NCBI GenBank assembly: GCA_043734785.1
Contig: JAYTEX010000038.1
Span: forward strand, 1 to 9,505
DNA: 9,505 nucleotides
From: CAIKBL01 sp043734785
Lineage (GTDB): Bacteria > Pseudomonadota > Gammaproteobacteria > Ga0077536
Direction: 5' to 3'
The position numbers and the translations under genes were made by a program. Shown one piece after another: positions 1 through 6,504 of this stretch (its first letter is position 1; each line of letters starts with the position of its first letter). A model generated the notes under the pieces. The model made no database searches. It was not told the DNA's origin and saw only the letters and a program-made list of their open reading frames with translations.

Positions 1-441
1 AATGTAGGCCCATTGTTCGGCTGTGACCGGCGTTATCGAGAGTCGATTGCCACGTTGAAGGACCTGCATGTCGGCCAGGGTCGCATGTTGGCGCAATACA
101 TCGAGACTGATAAGCGTCAGTTCCCGCTTGAATTTGACATCCACGGTATACCAGCGCGGGGTCTCGCGCAGACTTTTCGGATCATGATGCGGGTGCCCGT
201 GAATGAAAGCGGTCGGATCCGGGTAACCCGCGCACAGGACCTCCACAACCCCGACTATTCCCGGCGTCGCACAGCTCGAGTGATAAAAAAACGCAAGATC
301 ACCCTTCCGGAAGTCGTCACGCAGCATATTGCGTGCCTGGTAGTTGCGCACGCCATCCCACATGCTGGCGCGCTTGGGGCTGGCCTTGAGGTGATTGATC
401 CCGAAGGTGTCTGGTTCGGATTTCATCAACCAATAACGCAT
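1..441 (-). CDS. EVE-domain protein, C-terminus cut by window edge
   Basis: 147 codons are visible on the minus strand, starting with ATG at 441 and running off the left edge with no stop. The protein begins MRYWLMKSEPDTFGI and continues with WDGVRNYQARN (about residues 31-41), KGDLAFFYHS (about 49-58), PGIVGVVEV and PRWYTVDVKF. These are the hallmark segments of the small EVE (PUA/YTH-like) family, usually about 150 residues, so only a few residues are missing. EVE proteins are thought to bind modified bases in nucleic acid; the cellular role of this stand-alone type is not settled. The start is set by the family N-terminus; the only Shine-Dalgarno-like element is a weak GGA. The first 25 bp of the gene recur beside the 6S RNA gene at 6913-6937, so the 5' flank here appears to have been replaced by inserted DNA. 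The family call is secure; the biological role is not. Confidence 0.88.
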   Translation of the reverse strand, partial: MRYWLMKSEPDTFGINHLKASPKRASMWDGVRNYQARNMLRDDFRKGDLAFFYHSSCATPGIVGVVEVLCAGYPDPTAFIHGHPHHDPKSLRETPRWYTVDVKFKRELTLISLDVLRQHATLADMQVLQRGNRLSITPVTAEQWAYI

Positions 442-496
442 AATTTATCCATGGTGAGCCCTTTATGGACGTCTTTAAGGGTTACTCGTTCATACC

Positions 497-588
497 GTAC
501 CGATTAATGCCGGAACCCTATACCGACATTCAGCATATTCGCGTACCGGATAATTCCGGAATCCCGTACCGACTTGCGTCGGATTACG
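497..588. repeat. Four-unit 23-bp-period tandem array
   Basis: RTACCG recurs at 497, 520, 543 and 566, exactly 23 bp apart each time. Units 1 and 3 are the most alike (GTACCG then CCGGAA about 9 bases later). Units 3 and 4 each contain a short palindrome, CCGGA-TAAT-TCCGG and CCGAC-TTGC-GTCGG. The array lies between the end of the EthD gene and the EVE start, in a 210-bp gap (442-651) without a convincing gene. It could be an operator cluster, a degenerate tandem duplication or an iteron-like remnant; the sequence does not decide between them. Confidence 0.6.
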
Positions 589-615
589 CAGTGGGTGGGG
601 TTTGCACCCACTGCG
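587..615 (-). terminator. Strong hairpin downstream of EthD gene
   Basis: Perfect 11-bp arms (CGCAGTGGGTG and CACCCACTGCG) surround a 7-nt loop. The hairpin starts 37 nt past the stop of the minus-strand EthD gene and could end that transcript. There is no T tract on either side, so a classical intrinsic terminator is doubtful. A REP-like repeat or protein-binding palindrome fits equally well. Confidence 0.4.
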
Positions 616-651
616 AGCTCGTGCCTTTGCACGGCGCACTGAAAATGCTGG

Positions 652-1005
652 CTAAAGTACGGAGCTATGATCCTCGACATATACCAGTCTATTCTTCGGC
701 TTATCGAACAGGTTCTCCTCATCGTCCGACAACAGCTTATTCATGTCGCCTTTGGCCAAAGCTGCATAGCAAGCCTCGGAAGTAGCGCGATCGGGAAACG
801 TCATCTCGGTGATGACATCGTATTCAGGCTCAACAATAGTGCCATCGAGCGGATACGGTACGGGGTATAGATATCGCCGCTTATAGGAGACGATATTCGC
901 CAAACATTTTGCACCAAGCTTGGCATGAACGTTTTCATAATGATTCTTGAATTGGTCCATGGTCATACCAGCACGGCGCTTGAAAAGGCCAATCACAGTA
1001 AACAT
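652..1005 (-). CDS. EthD-domain (dimeric alpha-beta barrel) protein
   Basis: This is a 117-residue protein starting MFTVIGLFKRRAGMTMDQF. The early hydrophobic strand, the RRAGMTMDQFKNHYENVHAKL segment (about residues 10-30) and the later DVITEMTF strand are typical of EthD/dimeric alpha-beta barrel proteins of 100-120 residues. Members occur beside oxygenase, hydrolase and SDR genes in degradation clusters; most have no proven reaction. The ATG at 1005 is chosen because GAGGG stands 7 nt upstream; an in-frame start 9 codons earlier lacks one. It is the last gene of the minus-strand group that includes the SDR and the hydrolase, 76 bp after the preceding reading frame. It appears intact, unlike two of its neighbours. 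The family call is good; the substrate is unknown. Confidence 0.75.
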   Translation of the reverse strand: MFTVIGLFKRRAGMTMDQFKNHYENVHAKLGAKCLANIVSYKRRYLYPVPYPLDGTIVEPEYDVITEMTFPDRATSEACYAALAKGDMNKLLSDDEENLFDKPKNRLVYVEDHSSVL

Positions 1006-1081
1006 AGTTGTTCCCTCTTTTTTGAATGACACGCGTTAACCGCCTTAAACGATCTCCCTCTCCAATGAGGCCCCTAGCCCA

Positions 1082-1630
1082 TCAGGAGGCGGGTCCCAGG
1101 ACAATCCGCCGCTCGATGAAGTTCTCGAGCCAGTAGCGGAACATGTCTTCGGTATCGATAACTTCATTGAATCCGGCCTGACGGATCTTGATCGTGCTGA
1201 TGAAAGCTGGCGGTGGCGGCTCGATCGCGCCGTACGCAAAGCAGAAGTCCGCAAGATGATGCGACTCGCCCAAGAGTTCCTGAAGGCTGATGGGGCGCAG
1301 CCGATGCTTCGTCACGATCTGGTCCCAAAGCGCGCTCTTCTCGGGCAAAAAGCGCTTCAGTTCGCACGGCGTATCGGCAGCCGCGGGCATACCCAGCGGC
1401 TGCGCTATGGCAGGCCACACGCTGCATGTGACGAACTCCCCCTTGCCTGCCAACTGGGTGTCGAATACCCAGTCGGCCTCGGCCGCCTGATCTAGCCTCC
1501 AGCGATCGGAGAAGAATTTGTCCACAACTACGGTGATTGTCCACGAGCCCGCAAGTGCCAGGCGATTTTCGTTCGGTTCAAATTTTTCCGAAAGCGTCGG
1601 ATAGCACTCGACTGAATGCGTTGCATCCCC
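1082..1630 (-). pseudogene. C-terminal remnant of PRISE-like SDR
   Basis: An open frame of 182 codons begins directly after the stop of the upstream SDR and has no ATG. The first possible start with a plausible continuation is GTG at 1525, which would give 147 residues. The part from GEFVTCSVWP through WDQIVTKHRL to AGFNEVIDTEDMFRYW resembles the C-terminal third of PRISE-type (progesterone 5-beta-reductase/iridoid synthase-like) SDRs, which are about 350 residues long. The N-terminal Rossmann half, with the nucleotide-binding glycine motif and catalytic residues, is absent. Upstream of about codon 45 the sequence no longer looks like the family. I read it as a truncated, probably non-functional gene. 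The alternative is a short protein translated by coupling to the SDR stop. The family assignment is from recall of motifs and is moderately sure. Confidence 0.55.
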
Positions 1631-2368
1631 TCAACGATGCAGACCGCCGTCGATCAAAAACTCACTGCCGGTGCAGTAGGCGCTCTCGTCGCTCGCCAGG
1701 AACAACACCAGTCGCGCGACTTCCATCGCCTCGGCGGCGCGGCCGAGCGGCACCATTCGATAGACCTTGTCGAGTTTGCCGGCGACCGCCGCTGGCGTCT
1801 GATGCATCATCTCGGTATCGATGAAGCCCGGGTGCACCGAGTTCACGCGCACGCCAAACCGGCCGAGTTCCTGCGCAGCCGACTTGGTCATGCCCCGCAC
1901 CGCCCATTTGCTTGCGCCGTACGCGAAAGCGCCGGCGAGGCCTTCGATGCCGGCCAGCGAGGAGATGTTCACGATCGCGCCGCGCTTCGCCTCGCACATG
2001 GCCGGTGCCACCGCGCGCATGCCCAGAAACACGCCTTTCTGGTTGACGTCGATAACGCGATTGTAGTCTTCCAGGGTGCATTCCAGCAGGCGGCCACTCT
2101 TGAAGATGCCAGCGTTGTTGACCAGCACGTCGATGCGGCCGCAGACCTTCATGACCGCATCGACGACTTCCTTCCAGCGCGTCTCGCTGCTCACATCGTG
2201 ATGCATGAAGGTCGCGCCGGTTTCGGTCGCGACTGCCTGGCCTTCAGCGTCCAGCACATCGGTGATAAAAACTTCCGCACCTTCTGCGCGAAACAGTCGC
2301 GCCTCGTCGGCACCCTGACCACGCGCGCCACCGGTGATGAGGGCCACTTTGCCGGACAGTCGAGCCAT
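1631..2368 (-). CDS. Classical short-chain dehydrogenase/reductase
   Basis: This 245-residue protein is full length for a classical SDR. The cofactor motif TGGARGQG is at residues 12-19, with an acidic residue at the end of strand 2 (D37), which favours NAD(H). NNAG is at 84-87. The catalytic tetrad is visible as N109, S137, Y150 and K154 (YGASK), and HPGFIDTEM follows at 179-187. It should oxidise a secondary alcohol or reduce a ketone in the cytoplasm. The general look is close to hydroxysteroid and cyclic-alcohol dehydrogenases, but the substrate cannot be read from sequence. ATG at 2368 is preferred over GTG at 2377 because GGAG lies 8 nt upstream of the ATG and the family usually starts here. 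It sits between two broken genes in a minus-strand cluster that looks catabolic and is the best preserved enzyme there along with the hydrolase. Confidence 0.88.
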   Translation of the reverse strand: MARLSGKVALITGGARGQGADEARLFRAEGAEVFITDVLDAEGQAVATETGATFMHHDVSSETRWKEVVDAVMKVCGRIDVLVNNAGIFKSGRLLECTLEDYNRVIDVNQKGVFLGMRAVAPAMCEAKRGAIVNISSLAGIEGLAGAFAYGASKWAVRGMTKSAAQELGRFGVRVNSVHPGFIDTEMMHQTPAAVAGKLDKVYRMVPLGRAAEAMEVARLVLFLASDESAYCTGSEFLIDGGLHR

Positions 2369-2459
2369 GTTAGTCACTCCAGAAGTTCATAAAACGCCAG
2401 TTTGAGATAGCTCCAGTATGCAGCGCCGCTGTTCACGGCGAGCGCCCGCGCACCACCGA

Positions 2460-2558
2460 CTAGCGCGCAGGCCATTCCTTGCTGTCGAGGCGCTGGAAAT
2501 ACTGAGCCTTGAGTTGCTTGATTTCTTCGATCGCTAAGAGCTTCGTCACGGGATCCAT
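2460..2558 (-). pseudogene. N-terminal stub of NTF2/SnoaL-like gene
   Basis: A very good ribosome binding site (AAGGAG, 6 nt before ATG at 2558) leads into only 32 codons. MDPVTKLLAIEEIKQLKAQY, then FQRLDSKEWPAR and a TAG. This is the first helix pair of SnoaL/NTF2-like proteins (usually 120-150 residues, common in steroid and polyketide clusters), after which the domain should continue. The rest of the domain is missing. The 86 bp down to the next gene can be read in another frame as a tail ending in LKLAFYELLE and a TGA at 2374, which I cannot assign and which may belong to a different lost gene. An internal deletion joining two gene remnants explains this best. The stub could still be translated and might couple to the SDR downstream. 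Confidence 0.55.
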
Positions 2559-2613
2559 GGGGACTCCTTAAGTGGTTAGGGCGCATTACGGCAGTCGGCT
2601 GACCGCGTCCGCA

Positions 2614-3489
2614 TTACAGGAACCGCGCGAACCAGTCGCAGGCGAGGCGCGAAGACTCCTCGAGCCACTTGCCGGCGTAGATCTCGTAGTGCGTGATCGG
2701 GAGCACGACCAGTTTCTTCGGTTCGCGCGCGCGTTCGTAGAGTTTTTCATACCCTTCGATCGGACAGGTGTCATCGTCCCTGGCGCCGATCAACAACAAC
2801 GGTCGCGGTGAGATCCGGTCGACCACGTCGATGGGCTTGTACTCCAGGGTCTTCTCCATGGTCTCCAACGACATCATGCTTTTCATCGCGGGAAATTCCT
2901 GCAGGAATGGCTCGAGAAAGGCACGCGTCTGCGCCGCGTTCAAAATGGTCATGGCATCGAGTGCTTCGCCGGTCCCTTCGCGCACGCGCCTTGCGCGGTC
3001 GTCCGCGAGCGCTTTGCGGAGCCGCACCCGCTCGGCGTAGCCACGGGAATCGAGGATAAGGCGTTCTCCATCGCCGAAACCCACCTGCCCCACCACCGCC
3101 TTGACGCGAGAATCGATCGCCGCGGTGTAAGGCGCGTGACCGCCACCGAAGCTCGTCCCCCAGAGCCCAATGCGCTCGACATCGACCTCCGGGCAGCCTT
3201 CGAGGTAGGTGATCGCGTTACGAATGTCGTCGATCTGTTCCAGCGGGATCAGGCGCCATTGCGTCCCTTCGCTGTCCCCGAAGCCTCGATAGTCGAAGGT
3301 GAGCGCGACGAACCCGGCCTGGCAGAACGCCCGGGCATAATCGGGGAGAATGCCGGCTCGGATCCCGGTAAATCCGTGACACAACACGATTCCGGGCCGA
3401 CGCTCACCGGCCTTCATGCCATCGGGCAGGAAGAGATCGCCTGTGATGCGCGAGCCTTCGCTATAGAAAGTTACTGTACGTTCTTCCAT
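2614..3489 (-). CDS. Alpha/beta hydrolase (serine hydrolase)
   Basis: This is a 291-residue alpha/beta-hydrolase fold protein. CHGF at 37-40 forms the expected oxyanion-hole loop. FDYRGFGDSEG (65-75) is the typical turn after strand 4. The nucleophile elbow is GTSFGG with Ser113. GARDDDTCP (235-243) offers the acid (D238-D240), and His267 in ITHYEIY completes a triad. The region at about 140-225 is a helical cap. No signal peptide is seen, so it is probably a cytoplasmic esterase, lactonase or carbon-carbon bond hydrolase; the reaction is unknown. The ATG is supported by GAGGAGG 8 nt upstream. It is the first gene of a minus-strand run reaching to the EthD gene, 55 bp ahead of the broken SnoaL-like gene. 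It reads as intact. Confidence 0.82.
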   Translation of the reverse strand: MEERTVTFYSEGSRITGDLFLPDGMKAGERRPGIVLCHGFTGIRAGILPDYARAFCQAGFVALTFDYRGFGDSEGTQWRLIPLEQIDDIRNAITYLEGCPEVDVERIGLWGTSFGGGHAPYTAAIDSRVKAVVGQVGFGDGERLILDSRGYAERVRLRKALADDRARRVREGTGEALDAMTILNAAQTRAFLEPFLQEFPAMKSMMSLETMEKTLEYKPIDVVDRISPRPLLLIGARDDDTCPIEGYEKLYERAREPKKLVVLPITHYEIYAGKWLEESSRLACDWFARFL

Positions 3490-3610
3490 CTGCCAGCCCT
3501 CCTCATTAAGTGGGAATCATTTTTCAGACGCTTGCCGGCCACGCGCGGTCGCGACGCGTGCGGGACGGGATCGCGCGGTCAGCGAGCAACTAACGTGAGA
3601 CCTGTACACT

Positions 3611-3627
3611 CGACTTCATTGAAGTCG
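3611..3627. promoter_or_regulatory. 17-bp near-perfect palindrome, possible operator
   Basis: CGACTTCA and TGAAGTCG form perfect 8-bp arms around one base. It lies 121 bp upstream of the hydrolase start, in the gap between the hydrolase and the divergent cheW gene. The size and symmetry suit a dimeric repressor such as TetR, but no regulator gene is in the window and no promoter elements next to it are convincing. Confidence 0.35.
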
Positions 3628-3859
3628 AAAGCGCGCCTCGATTCAAGCCGCTACCGCCGACGACACCGAGACCGTCGAGTCCTCGGCTGCGGCTGCCGAC
3701 GCTCGATACTAAGGCCATCGAGGGCGTGTGCTTATCAGATGCGTCCTACGGAAACAATGGGTCTACAGATCTTGGTCGCACTCCTTTGCGACGGGACCTA
3801 ACGCCCTATCAAAACATGTCGCTAAAGCTAATCGTTCTCAAGTGAACCGGGACCGGTAA

Positions 3860-3885
3860 GGATCTCGTTTCTGAATTCGAGATCC
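3860..3885. other. Hairpin-forming inverted repeat upstream of cheW promoter
   Basis: GGATCTCG and CGAGATCC are perfect 8-bp arms with a 10-nt loop. There is no T tract, so it is a weak terminator candidate on either strand. It is followed by three copies of CTTGAAC within 50 bp. The rest of the 3490-4048 gap, apart from the palindrome at 3611 and the promoter at 3943, shows nothing I can name. Confidence 0.35.
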
Positions 3886-3942
3886 CTGAACATCCTTGAA
3901 CTTGCCCTTGAACGCCTCTCCGCTGACCCCTTGAACTACCGC

Positions 3943-3969
3943 TCAAGTCTTTGCGTCATACGCCGAAAC
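3943..3969 (+). promoter_or_regulatory. Sigma-28 (FliA) type promoter for cheW-mcp
   Basis: TCAAGTCT, an 11-nt spacer and GCCGAAAC match the flagellar sigma-28 consensus (TAAAGTTT, 11 nt, GCCGATAA) at 6 of 8 positions in each box, with exactly the right spacing. Transcription would start near 3976, leaving a leader of about 73 nt before cheW. The leader contains a small hairpin (GACGGT at 3977-3982 with ACCGTC at 3992-3997). Chemotaxis genes are the classic targets of this sigma factor, which supports the call. Confidence 0.65.
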
Positions 3970-4048
3970 CCCTTGGGACGGTGGTGAACGAACCGTCTCA
4001 ATAAGCCAGGATCGGCTCCACACCCAACACCACCAAGGCATTGCCACC

Positions 4049-4576
4049 ATGAGCCTGCAAGCAACCACCCAAGCCAGCACGGCAGCCGCGACGCTCCCAC
4101 CAGGCGCCGGCGCAGTCAGTACCAGCTTGCGTGAATTCCTTGCCTTCAAGCTCGGCGCGGAGGAATACGGCATCGACATCCTGCGCGTGCAGGAGATCCG
4201 GTCATACGAGGAGCCCACCCGCATCGCCAATGCCCCAGCCCTCATCAAGGGCGTGGTCAACCTGCGCGGGGTGATCGTGCCGATCGTCGACATGCGCCTG
4301 AAGTTCAACCTCGAGTCGGCCAACTACGACAGCTTTACCGTCGTCATCGTGCTCAACATCGGGAGCCGCGTCGTCGGCATGGTGGTCGACGCGGTCAGTG
4401 ACGTGATCACGCTGACGCCCGAGCAACTGCACCCGGTGCCCGAGTTCAACTCGGCGATCGCCAGCGACCACCTGCTGGCGATCGGCGCGATCGACGACCG
4501 CATGCTGATCCTGGTAGACATCGAAAAGCTCATGTCCGGCACCGAGATGGGGCTGGTCGAACAAACGCTGCAGTAA
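4049..4576 (+). CDS. cheW: Chemotaxis adaptor protein CheW
   Basis: This 175-residue protein has a CheW domain from about residue 26 to 165, preceded by a low-complexity Ala/Thr-rich leader. Family landmarks include REFLAFKLGAEEYGIDILRV (28-47), PALIKGVVNLRGVIVPIVDM (about 63-82), VVGMVVDAVSDV (about 108-119) and ILVDIEKL near the end. CheW couples chemoreceptor tips to the CheA kinase in membrane-associated arrays. No CheA-type kinase domain is fused to it and no cheA is in the window. The ATG follows AAGG at 11 nt, which is a rather long spacing. It lies under the sigma-28-like promoter and 68 bp ahead of a receptor gene, so the two probably form one transcript. The sequence style, with that of the receptor, reminds me of betaproteobacterial (Comamonadaceae-like) proteins; this is an impression, not a test. 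Confidence 0.95.
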   Translation: MSLQATTQASTAAATLPPGAGAVSTSLREFLAFKLGAEEYGIDILRVQEIRSYEEPTRIANAPALIKGVVNLRGVIVPIVDMRLKFNLESANYDSFTVVIVLNIGSRVVGMVVDAVSDVITLTPEQLHPVPEFNSAIASDHLLAIGAIDDRMLILVDIEKLMSGTEMGLVEQTLQ

Positions 4577-4591
4577 ACCGTCTCGTTTCCC

Positions 4592-4635
4592 ACATTCAAA
4601 GCACATTCAAAGCACATTCAAAGGACATTCAAAGG
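4592..4635 (+). repeat. Four 11-bp tandem repeats carrying the receptor gene's RBS
   Basis: ACATTCAAAGN is repeated four times without interruption (starts 4592, 4603, 4614, 4625). The last base is C, C, G, G, so the third and fourth units each end in AAAGG. The final AAAGG (4631-4635) is 9 nt before the receptor ATG and is the functional Shine-Dalgarno candidate. A fifth, decayed start (ACACTCATC) follows. Copy-number change would add or remove SD-like units. Confidence 0.85.
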
Positions 4636-4644
4636 ACACTCATC

Positions 4645-6396
4645 ATGAATAGCCTGAAAATCCCCACCCGGCTGCTGCTGCTGATTGGCCTGCTCTCGAC
4701 CATGCTGGTGGCCATCGGCGGCCAGGGCCTGTTCGGCATCGCCAAGTCCAACGCCGCGCTGAAGACGGTCTATGAGGACCGCACGGTGCCGGTCAGCCAG
4801 TTGGGCGCAATCAAGGTCCTGCTGCTGGACAGCCGGCTGAACCTCAACATTGCGCTGATTACCCCGACGCCTGAGGTCATCAAGGCAGAAACCGCAGACG
4901 TCGAGGCCAACATCACCGCCCTTACCAAGCTTTGGGACGCCTACATGGCGACCAAGCTGACGGTGGAAGAAGGAACGCTCGCCAAGGTCTTCGCTGAGGA
5001 CCGCAAGAAGTTCGTTCTAGAGGGGGTGCTACCAGTGATGGCTGCATTGCGCGCCAACGATTTGAAGGATTCCCAGCGCCTGGTGACGGAAAAGATCCGT
5101 CCGCTGTTTGTCCCAGTGGAACAGGGCATTGCGGCCCTGATCAAGTTGCAGCTCGACGAGGCCCAGAAAGAGTACACCGAATCAGCCGCGCGCTACGCCA
5201 CGACCCGCATCGTGTCGATAGGCTCGATCGCGGGTGGACTGTTGTTTGCCGGGATCTTCGGCTGGATGATCACGCGCTCGATCACGGTGCCGATGAACCG
5301 CGCCAAGGACGCCGCCGCTCGGGTGGCCAAGGGCGACCTGACGGTGGACCTCCGTGTCGAAGGCAAGGACGAGGTGGCCGAACTGCTGGCCGCACTGTCG
5401 AACATGAAGGACAACCTGACGCACATCGTCGGCGGCGTGCGCCAGAACGCCGAAGGCGTAGCCACTGCCTCGGCCCAGATCGCCCAGGGCAACCAGGATC
5501 TGAGCCAGCGTACCGAAGAGCAGGCCAGTGCATTGGAAGAAACCGCCGCCTCGATGGAAGAACTCAGTTCCACCGTTAAGCAGAACGCCGATAACGCCAA
5601 GCAGGCGAATCAGTTGGCACTCGGGGCCAGCACCGTCGCCATCAAGGGCGGCGAAGTGGTCAGTCAGGTCGTGACCACGATGAAGGGCATCAACGATTCA
5701 TCGAAGAAGATCGCCGACATCATTGCGGTGATCGACGGCATCGCGTTCCAGACCAACATCCTGGCGCTGAACGCTGCGGTGGAAGCCGCACGTGCCGGTG
5801 AACAGGGCCGCGGCTTTGCGGTCGTCGCATCCGAAGTGCGCAGCCTGGCGGGCCGCTCGGCGGATGCGGCCAAGGAGATCAAGGGCCTGATCACCGCCAG
5901 CGTCGAGCGGGTCGAGCAGGGTACGCGCCTGGTCGACCAGGCTGGCGTCACGATGACCGAGGTGGTCAGCTCGATCAAGCGGGTCACCGACATCATGGGC
6001 GAGATCAGTGCCGCCAGCGCCGAGCAGAGCGCCGGGGTGGCCCAGATCGGCGAGGCGATCACGCAGATGGACCAGGTGACACAGCAGAACGCGGCGCTGG
6101 TGGAAGAAAGTGCGGCAGCGGCCGAAAGCCTGAAGGGCCAGGCGCAGCAGTTGGTCAGCGCGGTGTCGGTGTTCAAGCTGGGCGAGGTCATCGAGAGGCG
6201 CGCTGTAGCTCCAGCGCTGCAGGCCGCCACGGTGGCCCGCAGCCAGGCCCCGGCCGAGCGCCGCGGCCTGGACCGCGCGAAGAACGTGACGCGTCCGAAG
6301 TTCGGTGCGAAGGCCGCCAATGCCGCGGCACCGACGTCGAACGACGAGGCCTTGTCGCGCAAGACCGGCACCGACGATGAGTGGACGAGCTTCTGA
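4645..6396 (+). CDS. Methyl-accepting chemotaxis receptor, 4HB type
   Basis: This is a 583-residue transmembrane chemoreceptor. TM1 is at about 9-32 and TM2 at about 189-209. The periplasmic part between them is about 155 residues and helical, consistent with a 4-helix-bundle (Tar/Tsr-like) sensor whose ligand is unknown. A HAMP domain follows (about 210-263, with ITVPMNRA and GDLTVDLRV). The cytoplasmic hairpin has methylation-type stretches at about 290-310 and 485-497, and the conserved tip at 362-396 (GIAFQTNILALNAAVEAAR). A flexible Ala-rich linker (about 517-575) ends in DDEWTSF. The C-terminal WxxF matches the tethering pentapeptide type (NWETF in E. coli) that recruits CheR and CheB. 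This suggests an adaptation-competent, high-abundance style receptor even though no cheR or cheB gene is nearby. The start is set by TM1 and the AAAGG site in the upstream tandem repeat. Confidence 0.95.
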   Translation: MNSLKIPTRLLLLIGLLSTMLVAIGGQGLFGIAKSNAALKTVYEDRTVPVSQLGAIKVLLLDSRLNLNIALITPTPEVIKAETADVEANITALTKLWDAYMATKLTVEEGTLAKVFAEDRKKFVLEGVLPVMAALRANDLKDSQRLVTEKIRPLFVPVEQGIAALIKLQLDEAQKEYTESAARYATTRIVSIGSIAGGLLFAGIFGWMITRSITVPMNRAKDAAARVAKGDLTVDLRVEGKDEVAELLAALSNMKDNLTHIVGGVRQNAEGVATASAQIAQGNQDLSQRTEEQASALEETAASMEELSSTVKQNADNAKQANQLALGASTVAIKGGEVVSQVVTTMKGINDSSKKIADIIAVIDGIAFQTNILALNAAVEAARAGEQGRGFAVVASEVRSLAGRSADAAKEIKGLITASVERVEQGTRLVDQAGVTMTEVVSSIKRVTDIMGEISAASAEQSAGVAQIGEAITQMDQVTQQNAALVEESAAAAESLKGQAQQLVSAVSVFKLGEVIERRAVAPALQAATVARSQAPAERRGLDRAKNVTRPKFGAKAANAAAPTSNDEALSRKTGTDDEWTSF

Positions 6397-6422
6397 GCGG
6401 CCGCCCTCAGCGAAGGACACAG

Positions 6423-6438
6423 CCCCGCTTCGGTGGGG
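6423..6438 (+). terminator. UUCG-capped hairpin after receptor gene
   Basis: CCCCGC-TTCG-GTGGGG gives a 6-bp stem (one G-U pair) closed by the very stable C(UUCG)G tetraloop, 27 nt past the receptor stop. Only two T residues follow, so termination may be weak or factor-assisted. A 14-bp palindrome (CGGTGCCGGCACCG, 6454-6467), followed by a T-rich stretch (GGTTTTGG), stands just downstream and could serve as a second stop. Confidence 0.5.
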
Positions 6439-6504
6439 TTCGCGTGCCGGGTTCGGTGCCGGCACCGGTTTTGGCTTTAACTTCAACACGGCTGATCCTA
6501 ACTA

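Noticed and set aside
13..507. Plus-strand 164-codon reading frame at the left edge
   Set aside because: It is antisense to the EVE-domain gene, whose motifs are clear on the minus strand.
497..588. CRISPR array
   Set aside because: The 23-bp period holds no repeat-plus-spacer pattern: units are degenerate along their whole length, and no cas gene is present.
1616..2392. Long plus-strand reading frame (258 codons) opposite the SDR
   Set aside because: It is the antisense shadow of a gene with full SDR motifs; it has no recognisable domain and a His/Ala/Arg-rich composition typical of shadows in GC-rich DNA.
3136..3801. Plus-strand reading frame of 221 codons overlapping the hydrolase start
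   Set aside because: It is antisense to the hydrolase for half its length, has no ribosome site or domain, and the part beyond 3490 is Arg/Cys-rich noise.
5664..6489. Long minus-strand reading frames (235 and 263 codons) opposite the receptor
   Set aside because: The plus strand encodes an unmistakable chemoreceptor; the antisense frames are compositional shadows.
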